From NCBI GenBank assembly GCA_900315695.1, contig ONAE01000007.1, positions 1 through 64,000 of the forward strand: a DNA stretch of 64,000 nucleotides, given 5' to 3'. The notes beneath the pieces were generated by a model. It was given only the letters and a program-made list of their open reading frames with translations. It searched no databases and was not told where the DNA came from. Made by a program: the position numbers and the translations under genes. This DNA is from an uncultured Prevotella sp. GTDB taxonomy: Bacteria > Bacteroidota > Bacteroidia > Bacteroidales > Bacteroidaceae. This document shows, piece by piece, positions 51,308-60,111 of this stretch (position 1 is the stretch's first letter; every line of letters begins with the position of its first letter).

Positions 51308-52339
51308 ATGGAATTACAATTACAACATAAACCAGCAGCCCATTGTGAGAACGGGACGATCTCTAATCTGTTGAGATTCTATGGCGTAGAAGTGTCGGAA
51401 CCTATGGCCTTTGGCTTGTCCAGTGGTCTGTTCTTTGTGCATTTCCCCTTCGTGAAGGCGGGTGGTATGCCGATGACAGCCTTCCGCACCTTCCCTGGTT
51501 TACTCTTTAAGCGTATCACCAAACTGTTTGGTATCAAGTCTGAGATGCGTCGTTTCCTGAGTAAGGATCGTGCGATGAAGAAGTTGGACGAGGTACTGCT
51601 GGGCCAGAAGACCCCAGTGGGCTTAGTCGTTGGTATCTATTACCTGCCGTATTATCCGATCGAATATCGTGTTCACTTTAATGGTCACAATATCTGTATC
51701 GTAGGAAAAGATGAAAAGACAGGTGTGTATAGTGTACTGGATCCCCTAACCATCGAGAAGGTGACCCTCACCACGAAGGATCTGAAGAAGGTACGTTTCA
51801 CCAAGGGCACCTATCCCTTGATGGGTCAGATGTATTGGATCAAAAAGATGCCGGAGGTGATACCCGATCTGAAGCCGCTGGTCCTGAAAGCCATCAAGAA
51901 GAACTGTAAGCATATGGCCTTCCAGCCTAAATTCATACCTTTTGCCGGTACGAACGGTATCATCTTTCTGTCGAAGAAGATGAGAACCTGGGAGAAGACC
52001 ATGGGACGGAAGAAGGCATTGCTGAATCTGGCGCAGATCATCCGTATGTTGGAAGAGACAGGTACAGGCGGTGCAGGTTTCCGTTATGTCTATGGTGCCT
52101 TCCTGCAGGAGGCAGCGGAAAAGACGGGGCTGGACTTCCTGAACAACTATTCCGTAGAGATGACGCAGATCGGTGACAAGTGGAGAGAGTTCTCCTATCA
52201 GTCGTCGAAAGTCTTGAAGAAACGTAAGGACGAAGGTCTGACCTTTGATGATCTGGCTGATATGCTCGAGAAACTCGGTGAGACCGAAAGAGACTTCTTC
52301 AAGAGATTGTATGCGGATGTAGATCGCTGTTCTGAATGA
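51308..52339 (+). CDS. BtrH-like acyltransferase (papain-like fold)
   Basis: 343 residues with a BtrH N-terminal-type domain. The likely Cys-His-Asp triad is visible in AAHCENGTISNLLRFYG, FNGHNICIVG and SVLDPLT. Known of the family: BtrH of butirosin synthesis moves an acyl group from an ACP to an amine; related proteins occur in flexirubin-type clusters. Here it could release the chain from an ACP onto an acceptor. The C-terminal half (about 200-343) is helical and not recognised. Confidence 0.82.
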   Translation: MELQLQHKPAAHCENGTISNLLRFYGVEVSEPMAFGLSSGLFFVHFPFVKAGGMPMTAFRTFPGLLFKRITKLFGIKSEMRRFLSKDRAMKKLDEVLLGQKTPVGLVVGIYYLPYYPIEYRVHFNGHNICIVGKDEKTGVYSVLDPLTIEKVTLTTKDLKKVRFTKGTYPLMGQMYWIKKMPEVIPDLKPLVLKAIKKNCKHMAFQPKFIPFAGTNGIIFLSKKMRTWEKTMGRKKALLNLAQIIRMLEETGTGGAGFRYVYGAFLQEAAEKTGLDFLNNYSVEMTQIGDKWREFSYQSSKVLKKRKDEGLTFDDLADMLEKLGETERDFFKRLYADVDRCSE

Positions 52340-53145
52340 AGCATAGGCTCATCGTCGCTCTCTGCCTGCTATTGGTAGTCCTCTCTTCGCATGCCTATCG
52401 GTTCAGGGCTTTCATCCCCAAGGAGAATCCTACGGGGACGGGGGTCATCGTCTGTCCTGGTGGCAGCTATTTCTGGTTGGATAAGCAGGGAGAGGGTGAT
52501 GAGGTGGCCCAATGGTTTTGTGATCACGGCATTGCAGCCTTTGTCGTAGAGTACAGTCATGGAGGCTGGGCATCGTTCACCTTCCATGTGTATCTGAAAA
52601 AGCGGCGTTTCCCCGAAGGCTTCAATGACCTGTGCAGGGCACTCGATGAAGTGAGAACTCATGCTTCGCACTATGGCGTCAGGACGGATCGTATCGGCTG
52701 TATGGGATTCTCTGCAGGCGGTCATCTGGTGATGCATGCCGCCGAGCAGTTGGCGGGAACACCGCAGGCACCTTTTTTCGTGGCACCGATGTATCCTGTG
52801 GTCTCGATGACGCATCCTGCCACCCACAAGCGTTCCCGTCGGGGACTGTTGGGTGGTTCTCCTTCAAAGGAGATGATGGACTCCCTGTCGGTTGAGCGAC
52901 ACGTGCCGGTCAACTGTCCGCCTGTGTTCCTGATGAACTGCGACGACGATCCTGTGGTGGATCCCCGTAATGCCATCCTTCTGGATTCTGCCTTAACGAG
53001 CCGGCATATCCCTCATCACTACGAGCACTATCGTACGGGTGGGCACGGATTCGGGGTGTCGGAGAAGAAAACAACAAAAGAAGCTATCGGCTGGAAAGAG
53101 CAATTCCTGACATGGCTTCAGAATCTAGTCAATAATCAATTGTAA
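52336..53145 (+). CDS. Exported alpha/beta-hydrolase (esterase-like)
   Basis: 269 residues with signal peptide (about 1-20, ending SHAY). Esterase/lipase fold: VIVCPGGSYFWL (oxyanion region), nucleophile GCMGFSAGGHLVMH, acid in NCDDDPVVDP and His in RTGGHGFGVS. Similar to acetyl-esterase/xylan-esterase-type proteins. In the operon a periplasmic esterase could trim or transfer the acyl product. Overlaps: ATGA with BtrH before and one base (TAATG) with the exporter gene after. Confidence 0.88.
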   Translation: MKHRLIVALCLLLVVLSSHAYRFRAFIPKENPTGTGVIVCPGGSYFWLDKQGEGDEVAQWFCDHGIAAFVVEYSHGGWASFTFHVYLKKRRFPEGFNDLCRALDEVRTHASHYGVRTDRIGCMGFSAGGHLVMHAAEQLAGTPQAPFFVAPMYPVVSMTHPATHKRSRRGLLGGSPSKEMMDSLSVERHVPVNCPPVFLMNCDDDPVVDPRNAILLDSALTSRHIPHHYEHYRTGGHGFGVSEKKTTKEAIGWKEQFLTWLQNLVNNQL

Positions 53146-56100
53146 TGGTGAACTTCTTTCTACGTCTGTATGATATACTCCATCAGCGCAAGGCCCTGTT
53201 TACAGGACTGCTGCTGGGACTGATCATGACGCTGCTTGTGATGATGTTCTCACTTTCCTATAACGAGAACATCTACGACTTCCTGCCATTAAGTGGAAAT
53301 GAGCAGAAGGCTATCAATATCTACCAGGATATCTCTGGTGGACAACGCATCTATGCGATGTTTAAGACCAAAGACGGGGAGATTGACAGAGACCGTCTGG
53401 CTGAGGCTGTCGATTCCTTTGCCCAGAAGATCAATTCCCAGCCAGGGAAGAGACATATCAAGGAGATCACCACCCAGATCGATTACGATAAGTATGCCAG
53501 TATCACGGATTTCATCTATCAGAATATGCCGGTGATGCTGCGCGATTCCGATTATGTCCGTATGGAGCGGTTGCTGGCAAAGCCGGATTATGCGAAGGAA
53601 CAGTTGGCTAACGACGTGGAGATGATGCTGATGCCTGCTTCGGGCTTTTTCACTTCGAATATCGGCAACGATCCGCTGGCACTCTTCAGTCCGGTATTAG
53701 ACCGCTTGCAGGTACAGCAGTCGGCTTTGCCCATAGAGGTGGATAACGGCTATATCTATATCAATGACAACAAATATGCCGTAGCGATGCTGACTTCACC
53801 TTATGGGGGTATGGAGTCGGCCAACAACAGTCTGCTGGTGGAGTATGTGGATAGCGTTGTCGGCGAGACGATGAAGGCTGTGCCGAATGTCGATGTGGCT
53901 ATTACTGGAGCCCCTGTCATCGCTGTCGGCAATGCCGAACAGATCAAGCGTGACAGTCATTGGGCCATCACCATCGCCATCACCCTGATCCTCACGTTGC
54001 TGGTGTTCGCATTCAAGAAGGTGAAGAACCTCCTGCTCATCGGTGCCTCCATCGCCTTCGGCTGGCTGTTCGCCATGGGACTGGTGTCTGTGATCCGCAG
54101 TGATGTGTCGTTGATTGTGATCGGTATCGGCTCTATCATTATCGGTATCGCCGTGAACTATCCTCTGCACTTTATCGCCCATACGAGTCGTGGCGGTACT
54201 GCCAGGGAGATCCTCAAAGAGATGGTGGCACCGCTGCTGATCGGTAACATCACCACGGTGGGTGCCTTCGCCAGCTTGATGCCACTCGACGCACCAGCCC
54301 TGCGCGACTTGGGTATCTTTGCTGCCCTGATGCTGGTGGGTACGATCCTCTTTGTACTGGTGTTCCTGCCGCATCTGGTAAAGGTGAGGGCTGAAGTAGG
54401 AGAGGAGCGTCTGGTCTTCGGCAAACTGTCATCAGGTTCGCCAGAGCGTCATCGCTGGCTGTTGTGGGTGATCTTCATCCTGACACTCGTCTTTGGCTAT
54501 TACAGTCTGGACACTTCGTTTGACACCAACATGCACCATATCAATTATATGACGAAGCAGCAGAAAGACCTGTTGGGTGAGATGAATGCCTCTATCGGCA
54601 TGAATGATACGGTGAATGTGTATGTCGTCACAGAGGGTGCAGACTGGAATCAGGCTCTTGACGAAAGGTCGAAACTGGCCCCGATGCTGGAACAGTTCAA
54701 GCAGAAGGGGGCGTTGAACAGCTATTCTGATGCCACGAACCTGATCTGCTCTGAGGCAGAACAGCAGCGCAGGATAGAACGCTGGAACGCTTTTTGGAAA
54801 GAGCATCGGACTGAGGTCTTGGCTGCACTGCAGGCGAATGCTCCGGCTTTCGGTTTCAGCGATGAGGCTTTTGAGGGTTTCCGTGAGATCATCACCAACG
54901 ACTATACGCCGAAGCCCTTCGAGTATTTCGAGCCCGTGCGCTCCATCTTCCTGAATACCTCCTTTAGTACGAACACAGGCTGTTGCGCCGTGATTGACAT
55001 CATCAATGCCAAGGGTAAGGACATGGAAGCGCTGGAATCGGCGCTGAACGAGGCTTTGGGATCGTCCTGCTACGCCTTCGACTTTGTCAGGATGAACGGG
55101 GCTGTGGCCAGTACGCTCTCCGACAACTTCAACTATATCGGGTTTGCCTGCGGATTCATTGTCTTCATCTTCCTGTGGCTGTCGTTCGGACGACTGGAAC
55201 TGAGTATCCTGGCATTCATGCCGATGGCTGTCGGATGGATCTGGATTCTGGGTATCATGACGCTCTTCGGCATGCAGTTCAACATTGTGAATGTGATCTT
55301 GGCTACCTTTATCTTCGGACAGGGTGACGACTATACCATCTTTATTACCGATGGTCTGATCAACGAATATGCCTACCGCAAGAAACTGCTGCCTTCGTAT
55401 AAGAACAGTATTGTGATCTCTGCCTTGATCATGTTCATCGGTATGGGTTCACTGATTGTGGCTAAGCATCCTGCCCTTCATTCGTTGGCAGAGGTGACGA
55501 TAGTGGGTATGTTCACAGTAGTCCTGATGGCTTGGGTGATACCGCCGTTTATCTTCGGATGGCTCACAAAGACCAATCACAGGATCCGCAGACGACCTGT
55601 GACGATCGAACAGATCGTCCGCATCACCTATTGCGCTGTGGTGTATCTCACGGAACTGCTGTATGGTAGTATCATAGGCTTGGTGGTGAAATGCCTGCCT
55701 GATAAGGACAAGAAGAAGGAGGCTTGGTTCCACCGGCTGATCCATCGGTCGATGCAGGTGGATGTGAACCACGTCTGGGGTGTCAGGTTCCATGTCCATA
55801 ACGAGGTGAACGAGAAGTTCGACAAGGGTTCGATTATCATCTGTAACCACGAGTCGATGCTCGATCCGATCTATATCCTCTCGCTGAGTCCTCGTATTCT
55901 GGTGATGGCAGGTGACAGGGTGTGGCGGAACCGTTTCGTGAGGACGATGTTCAAGGTGTCGCGCTTCATGAATGCCAGAAACTCGATAGAGAACATGGAG
56001 GATCAGTTGACTCAGGCTGTGGCTGACGGCTATAACGTGGTGATATTCCCTGAAGGTCTGAGAAGCAGCGACGGTATTAGGCGTTTCCATAAGGGGCCGT

Positions 56101-56720
56101 TCCATCTGGCCAGGAAACTGGGGGCTGACATCCTGCCGCTGTATCTTCACGGCACAGGGCATGTGATGCCTAAAGGCAGTGGCTTCGCGTCTCGTGGACA
56201 AGTGGATCTGGTGATAGGCGAGCGTATATCTGCGGAAAGGTTAGGGGAGTATGGTGACACCGATCTGGCGATTACCAAACGGATCCAGCATCTCTATAAG
56301 GACCGTTACGAACAGATCCGCCGTCAGATCGAGAACACGCACTACTTCCATGATTATATTATCGACAAGTATATCTATAAAGGAATAGGTATAGAGAAGG
56401 AGACACGGAAGATGCTGAAGCGCTATGATGATTTCAGCCAGTGGATAGACGCCTGTCAGTTGGAGGATGCATCTGCCGACAGCGTCTCTGTCGTTCATGC
56501 CGGCAGAGGTCAGTTCTCGCTGTTGCTGGCACTCGTGCATCCAGAATGGGAGATCCATTCCTATGCCGATGATCCTGACGATGCGGCTTTGGCTGCATCC
56601 TGTGATCCGATGCCTGCCAATCTGCATGTCTATGACGCCTCAGAGGCAAAGATTGATGCAGACGCATCGAATATCATAGATTTCTCAAAAATACTCCATT
56701 ATCATGAAAAACCAGTTTGA
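53145..56720 (+). CDS. MMPL/RND exporter fused to acyltransferase and degenerate methyltransferase-like tail
   Basis: 1191 residues. Residues 1-870 form an MMPL-type RND exporter: helix 17-37, periplasmic loop, five helices with GQGDDYTIFITDGL later, second loop (about 465-660) and a second helix set. Residues 880-1080 are a PlsC-type acyltransferase with NHESMLDPI and FPEGLRSSDG. Residues about 1095-1191 look like a decayed SAM-binding fold (VHAGRGQFSLLLALVHPEWE). MMPL exporters are thought to lift the aryl-polyene lipid from the inner membrane. The triple fusion puts export and acylation in one protein. Confidence 0.85.
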   Translation: MVNFFLRLYDILHQRKALFTGLLLGLIMTLLVMMFSLSYNENIYDFLPLSGNEQKAINIYQDISGGQRIYAMFKTKDGEIDRDRLAEAVDSFAQKINSQPGKRHIKEITTQIDYDKYASITDFIYQNMPVMLRDSDYVRMERLLAKPDYAKEQLANDVEMMLMPASGFFTSNIGNDPLALFSPVLDRLQVQQSALPIEVDNGYIYINDNKYAVAMLTSPYGGMESANNSLLVEYVDSVVGETMKAVPNVDVAITGAPVIAVGNAEQIKRDSHWAITIAITLILTLLVFAFKKVKNLLLIGASIAFGWLFAMGLVSVIRSDVSLIVIGIGSIIIGIAVNYPLHFIAHTSRGGTAREILKEMVAPLLIGNITTVGAFASLMPLDAPALRDLGIFAALMLVGTILFVLVFLPHLVKVRAEVGEERLVFGKLSSGSPERHRWLLWVIFILTLVFGYYSLDTSFDTNMHHINYMTKQQKDLLGEMNASIGMNDTVNVYVVTEGADWNQALDERSKLAPMLEQFKQKGALNSYSDATNLICSEAEQQRRIERWNAFWKEHRTEVLAALQANAPAFGFSDEAFEGFREIITNDYTPKPFEYFEPVRSIFLNTSFSTNTGCCAVIDIINAKGKDMEALESALNEALGSSCYAFDFVRMNGAVASTLSDNFNYIGFACGFIVFIFLWLSFGRLELSILAFMPMAVGWIWILGIMTLFGMQFNIVNVILATFIFGQGDDYTIFITDGLINEYAYRKKLLPSYKNSIVISALIMFIGMGSLIVAKHPALHSLAEVTIVGMFTVVLMAWVIPPFIFGWLTKTNHRIRRRPVTIEQIVRITYCAVVYLTELLYGSIIGLVVKCLPDKDKKKEAWFHRLIHRSMQVDVNHVWGVRFHVHNEVNEKFDKGSIIICNHESMLDPIYILSLSPRILVMAGDRVWRNRFVRTMFKVSRFMNARNSIENMEDQLTQAVADGYNVVIFPEGLRSSDGIRRFHKGPFHLARKLGADILPLYLHGTGHVMPKGSGFASRGQVDLVIGERISAERLGEYGDTDLAITKRIQHLYKDRYEQIRRQIENTHYFHDYIIDKYIYKGIGIEKETRKMLKRYDDFSQWIDACQLEDASADSVSVVHAGRGQFSLLLALVHPEWEIHSYADDPDDAALAASCDPMPANLHVYDASEAKIDADASNIIDFSKILHYHEKPV

Positions 56721-57843
56721 CGACATCCGTCCGTATAATGACAGTGAGATACCTGCTGCCATGCAGCGTATTGTGGATAGCGACTTCTTCGGCCTGCTCT
56801 GCACCTATGTCTATCCGGGTAAGAATCCGGCTGACGTGAGAAAGATGATGCTGTCGTTTCGCTCTATCCGTGATTTCCAGTTAGAGGTGATGCGCTGCGT
56901 CAACGAACAGGTGATTGCCCGTTCCACCACCGCTTTCACCTATAGCGGGGTGGAGCAGCTCGACTCTCAGAAGCATTATCTCTTTGTGAGTAACCATCGT
57001 GACATCATGCTCGATACCTGTCTGTTGCAGTATATATTATATAAGAACGGGCACGAGACATCGGAGATCACCTTTGGCGCCAACCTGATGTCGTCGCCTT
57101 TGGTGATCGATATCGGCAAGTCCAACAAGATGTTCCGTGTGGAGCGGGGGGGCAACATGAAGGACTTCTATCTTTCGTCGAAACATCTGAGCGATTATAT
57201 CCGCTATGTGCTGACGGAGAAAGGACAGAGCCTCTGGATAGCCCAGCGCAACGGACGTACGAAAGACGGTAATGATCTGACGGATCAGGGGGTCATCAAG
57301 ATGTTCTGTATGAGTGAGCCTATGGATAAGATCAAGGCGCTGGCTGATCTGCATATCGTTCCTGTGGCTGTCAGCTACGAGTGGGAGTCATGCGATATCC
57401 TGAAGACCCTTGAGCTCTATGAGTCACGTTCCAGAAAGTATATCAAGAAACCTGGTGAGGACCTGAACAGCATCCTCACTGGTATCGTCCAACCCAAAGG
57501 GCGTGTGAATATCACGATCTGTCCTGAGGTGACAGAGGCCGACCTGCGCCAGTTTGAACAGTGCACGAACAACGAGTACCATCGTCTGGTGGCTCAGTTG
57601 CTCGATGAACGTATCCTCTCTGCCTATCAGCTGACTCCCAACAACTATGTCGCCCATGATCTGCGCTATGGTCAGCAGCTCTACCGTGAACACTATACCG
57701 ATGAGGAGCGCGATACCTTCATGGCCTATATGGAAAAGCTCAACGAATTCGATATCGCCGAACCCGACGTGCTGAAGGATATCTTCTTAGGGATCTATAG
57801 TAATCCTGTAGATGCAAAAGCCCGCCTGAAAGCATCGAAATGA
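56704..57843 (+). CDS. PlsC-like acyltransferase, last gene of the lipid operon
   Basis: 379-residue protein of the glycerolphosphate acyltransferase type. HX4D box in VSNHRDIMLDTCLL, a second box around GQSLWIAQRNGRTKDGND (variant of the EGTR motif), and an alpha-helical C-terminal region. It overlaps the exporter gene by 17 bp and ends the run; the phe/tyr operon has its own promoter 38 bases later. It would be the fourth acyltransferase domain in the cluster. Confidence 0.85.
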   Translation: MKNQFDDIRPYNDSEIPAAMQRIVDSDFFGLLCTYVYPGKNPADVRKMMLSFRSIRDFQLEVMRCVNEQVIARSTTAFTYSGVEQLDSQKHYLFVSNHRDIMLDTCLLQYILYKNGHETSEITFGANLMSSPLVIDIGKSNKMFRVERGGNMKDFYLSSKHLSDYIRYVLTEKGQSLWIAQRNGRTKDGNDLTDQGVIKMFCMSEPMDKIKALADLHIVPVAVSYEWESCDILKTLELYESRSRKYIKKPGEDLNSILTGIVQPKGRVNITICPEVTEADLRQFEQCTNNEYHRLVAQLLDERILSAYQLTPNNYVAHDLRYGQQLYREHYTDEERDTFMAYMEKLNEFDIAEPDVLKDIFLGIYSNPVDAKARLKASK

Positions 57844-57881
57844 AAAAATGTAAGCGGAAAAGCCATTTTTCTTGCAAAATA

Positions 57882-57913
57882 TTTGTTTATTTCGTGGAAA
57901 AGTGATATTTTTG
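57882..57913 (+). promoter_or_regulatory. Promoter of the phe/tyr operon
   Basis: TTTG (57882-57885), 20-base spacer, TATTTTTG (57906-57913). It predicts a start near 57919-57920, about 20 bases before the leader peptide ATG. Confidence 0.8.
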
Positions 57914-57940
57914 CACCCGATAAAACAAAAAATAGAGAAT

Positions 57941-58018
57941 ATGTCAATGTCGAATGCATACTTTTACGGTTATTACTTTTACTTTGCAAGCAATTGTGAA
58001 GCGGTTGGCCGTAAGTAA
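57941..58018 (+). CDS. Phe/Tyr leader peptide (attenuator)
   Basis: 25-codon ORF starting MSMSNA and containing nine residues YFYGYYFYF (codons 7-15): five Tyr and three Phe out of 25. It ends NCEAVGRK with TAA at 58016-58018. It stands alone between the promoter and the prephenate dehydratase gene and is followed by alternative hairpins. Such a run of the end-product amino acids is the hallmark of leader peptides that sense charged tRNA-Tyr and tRNA-Phe through ribosome stalling. Its own codons after the control run contain one strand of the antiterminator. Confidence 0.88.
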   Translation: MSMSNAYFYGYYFYFASNCEAVGRK

Positions 58019-58064
58019 AATTTGAGATTGAGAATTTGAAGGATATAATAAGGCTCCGCTTCAC
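57996..58064 (+). promoter_or_regulatory. Antiterminator pairing of the phe/tyr attenuator
   Basis: GTGAAGCGG (57996-58004) is perfectly complementary (9 bp) to CCGCTTCAC (58056-58064), which is the 5' arm of the terminator. A ribosome stalled on the Tyr/Phe codons (57959-57985) leaves 57996-58004 free to form this pairing; a ribosome at the stop codon 58016-58018 covers it. Confidence 0.82.
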
Positions 58065-58090
58065 GAAAAGGTGAAAGCGGAGTTTTTTTT
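58054..58090 (+). terminator. Attenuator terminator of the phe/tyr operon
   Basis: CTCCGCTTCAC (58054-58064) pairs with 58071-58082 (one bulged A), 6-base loop, then eight T (58083-58090). It lies 23 bases before the pheA start codon. Confidence 0.9.
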
Positions 58091-58113
58091 AAGAAGATAG
58101 AAAAAGTTAAGAT

Positions 58114-58956
58114 ATGAAGAGAATTGCCATTCAAGGACTGATCGGGTCGTTCCACGATATTGCGGCACACCTGTATTTTGAGGGGGAACAGATACAGCTT
58201 ATTTGCTGCTCTACCTTCGAACAGGTCTTTGAGAATATCAAGAAGGATCCCACGGCGATCGGCATGCTCGCCATCGAGAATACGATTGCGGGTAGTCTGT
58301 TGCACAACTATGAGCTGTTGCGCGATAGTGGTACTACCGTAGTAGGAGAACATAAGCTCCACATCTCGCATTGCATCTGCTGTCTGCCAGAGGATGATTG
58401 GGATACGATTACAGAGGTTCACTCGCATCCGGTAGCCCTGATGCAGTGCCGTCAGTTCTTAGCCCAGCACCCGCAGTTGAAGAATGTGGAGGCTGAGGAT
58501 ACGGCAGGTTCGGCCAAGATGATTGCAGAGGGGCAGAAGAGAGGTTGGGCTGCTATCTGTCATGCGGAGGCAGCAAAGCTCTACGGTTTGAAGGTGCTGG
58601 AGGATCATATTGAGGATAATAAGCATAATTTCACCCGTTTCCTCGTGGTGTCGAATCCCAACAAGGCCGATATGCTGCGCCCATTGACTGAGGCCAACAA
58701 GTCGAGCATCGTTTTCTCACTGCCTCATGAGGAAGGTTCACTCTCGCATGTGTTGGCGATCCTCTCATTCTACAAGATCAACCTCACAAAGATTCAGTCG
58801 CTGCCGATTATCGGACACGAGTGGGAGTATCTGTTCTATGTCGATGTGATGTACGACGATCTCACGCGATACCGTCAGTCAATCGATGCGATTATCCCAC
58901 TTACAAAAGACTTAAAGATTTTAGGAGAATATAAAGATGGCAAACAAACAAATTGA
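58114..58956 (+). CDS. pheA: Prephenate dehydratase
   Basis: 280-residue monofunctional enzyme making phenylpyruvate from prephenate. The catalytic domain (about 1-185) has AIENTIAGSLL and the KHNFTRFLVV motif with the essential Thr. A C-terminal ACT domain (about 195-280) opens SSIVFSLPHEEGSLSHVL and ends in LTKIQSLP, where many enzymes have ESRP; the altered motif could mean changed Phe feedback. First structural gene behind the attenuator; overlaps the aminotransferase by 20 bp. Confidence 0.96.
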   Translation: MKRIAIQGLIGSFHDIAAHLYFEGEQIQLICCSTFEQVFENIKKDPTAIGMLAIENTIAGSLLHNYELLRDSGTTVVGEHKLHISHCICCLPEDDWDTITEVHSHPVALMQCRQFLAQHPQLKNVEAEDTAGSAKMIAEGQKRGWAAICHAEAAKLYGLKVLEDHIEDNKHNFTRFLVVSNPNKADMLRPLTEANKSSIVFSLPHEEGSLSHVLAILSFYKINLTKIQSLPIIGHEWEYLFYVDVMYDDLTRYRQSIDAIIPLTKDLKILGEYKDGKQTN

Positions 58957-60109
58957 ACCAGCAGATAGATTATCACTCGTTAGCGAATACTACTTCAGCA
59001 GAAAACTGAAGGAAGTGGCTCAGCTTAATGCTGAGGGTAAGGACATCATCAGTCTCGCAATCGGCAGTCCTGATATGCCGCCTTCCGAGCAGACCATTAA
59101 TAAATTGTGTGAGGTAGCCAAACTGCCTGATGCTCACGGTTATCAGCCCACGATGGGCACACCTGAGTTACGCGAGGCAATGGCTGGCTTCTACAAGCGT
59201 TGGTACAATGTGGATCTCGATCCAAAGACTGAGGTTCTGCCATTGATCGGCTCAAAGGAGGGAATCCTGCATGTCACCCTCGCCTTCGTGAATCCTGGCG
59301 ATGAGGTGCTGGTGCCCAATCCTGGCTATCCTACCTACACTTCGCTTTCGAAGATTCTGGGTGCCAAGATCGTGAACTACAATTTGCGTGAGGACAATGG
59401 TTGGCAACCTGACTTCGAGGAGCTGGAGAAGATGGATCTCTCGAAGGTGAAACTCATGTGGACCAACTATCCCAACATGCCGACGGGTGGTCGTGCACGC
59501 CGTGAGACCTACGAGTGTCTGGTGAAGTTTGCCAAGGATCATGGCATCGTGGTGGTGAACGATAATCCCTATTCCTTCATCCTGAGCGAAGAACATCTGA
59601 GTATCCTCCAGGTGCCAGGTGCGAAGGACTGCTGTATCGAGTTCAATTCGATGTCTAAGTCGCATAACATGCCTGGTTGGCGTGTGGGTATGTGTCTGGC
59701 CAATGCCCAGTTTATCCAGTGGATCATGAAGATCAAGAGTAATGTGGACAGCGGTACCTTTAGAGGTATCCAACTTGCTGCGGCTGAGGCACTTAAAAAT
59801 GATGAGGCTTGGCATCGTGAAGCGAATATCGAGACCTATGGCCGTCGCCGTCAGTGGGCTGAGCAGATCATGGATGTACTGGGTTGCACCTACGACAAGA
59901 GTCAGGTAGGTATGTTCCTCTGGGGAAAGATCCCTGAGAAGTACGCCGATGTCGAGGATCTCACGGAGAAGGTGCTCCACGAGGCGCGTGTGTTCATCAC
60001 CCCAGGCTTCATCTTCGGCTCAAACGGCCAGCGTTACATCCGCATCTCCCTCTGTGCCAAAGAAGAGAAAATCCAACAAGCATTAGAAAGAATCAAAAAA
60101 ACAATATAA
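58937..60109 (+). CDS. Class I/II aminotransferase (aromatic amino acids likely)
   Basis: 390-residue PLP enzyme. YQPTMGTPELREAMAGFY, NPGYPTYTSLSKILGA, NPY...LSEEH and the Schiff-base lysine in FNSMSKSHNMPGWRVG are visible, with the C-terminal Arg in GQRYIRISLC. Position between prephenate dehydratase and DAHP synthase/chorismate mutase points to the last step, transamination of phenylpyruvate and 4-hydroxyphenylpyruvate; a diaminopimelate or alanine aminotransferase relative cannot be excluded. Confidence 0.9.
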   Translation: MANKQIEPADRLSLVSEYYFSRKLKEVAQLNAEGKDIISLAIGSPDMPPSEQTINKLCEVAKLPDAHGYQPTMGTPELREAMAGFYKRWYNVDLDPKTEVLPLIGSKEGILHVTLAFVNPGDEVLVPNPGYPTYTSLSKILGAKIVNYNLREDNGWQPDFEELEKMDLSKVKLMWTNYPNMPTGGRARRETYECLVKFAKDHGIVVVNDNPYSFILSEEHLSILQVPGAKDCCIEFNSMSKSHNMPGWRVGMCLANAQFIQWIMKIKSNVDSGTFRGIQLAAAEALKNDEAWHREANIETYGRRRQWAEQIMDVLGCTYDKSQVGMFLWGKIPEKYADVEDLTEKVLHEARVFITPGFIFGSNGQRYIRISLCAKEEKIQQALERIKKTI

Positions 60110-60111
60110 TT

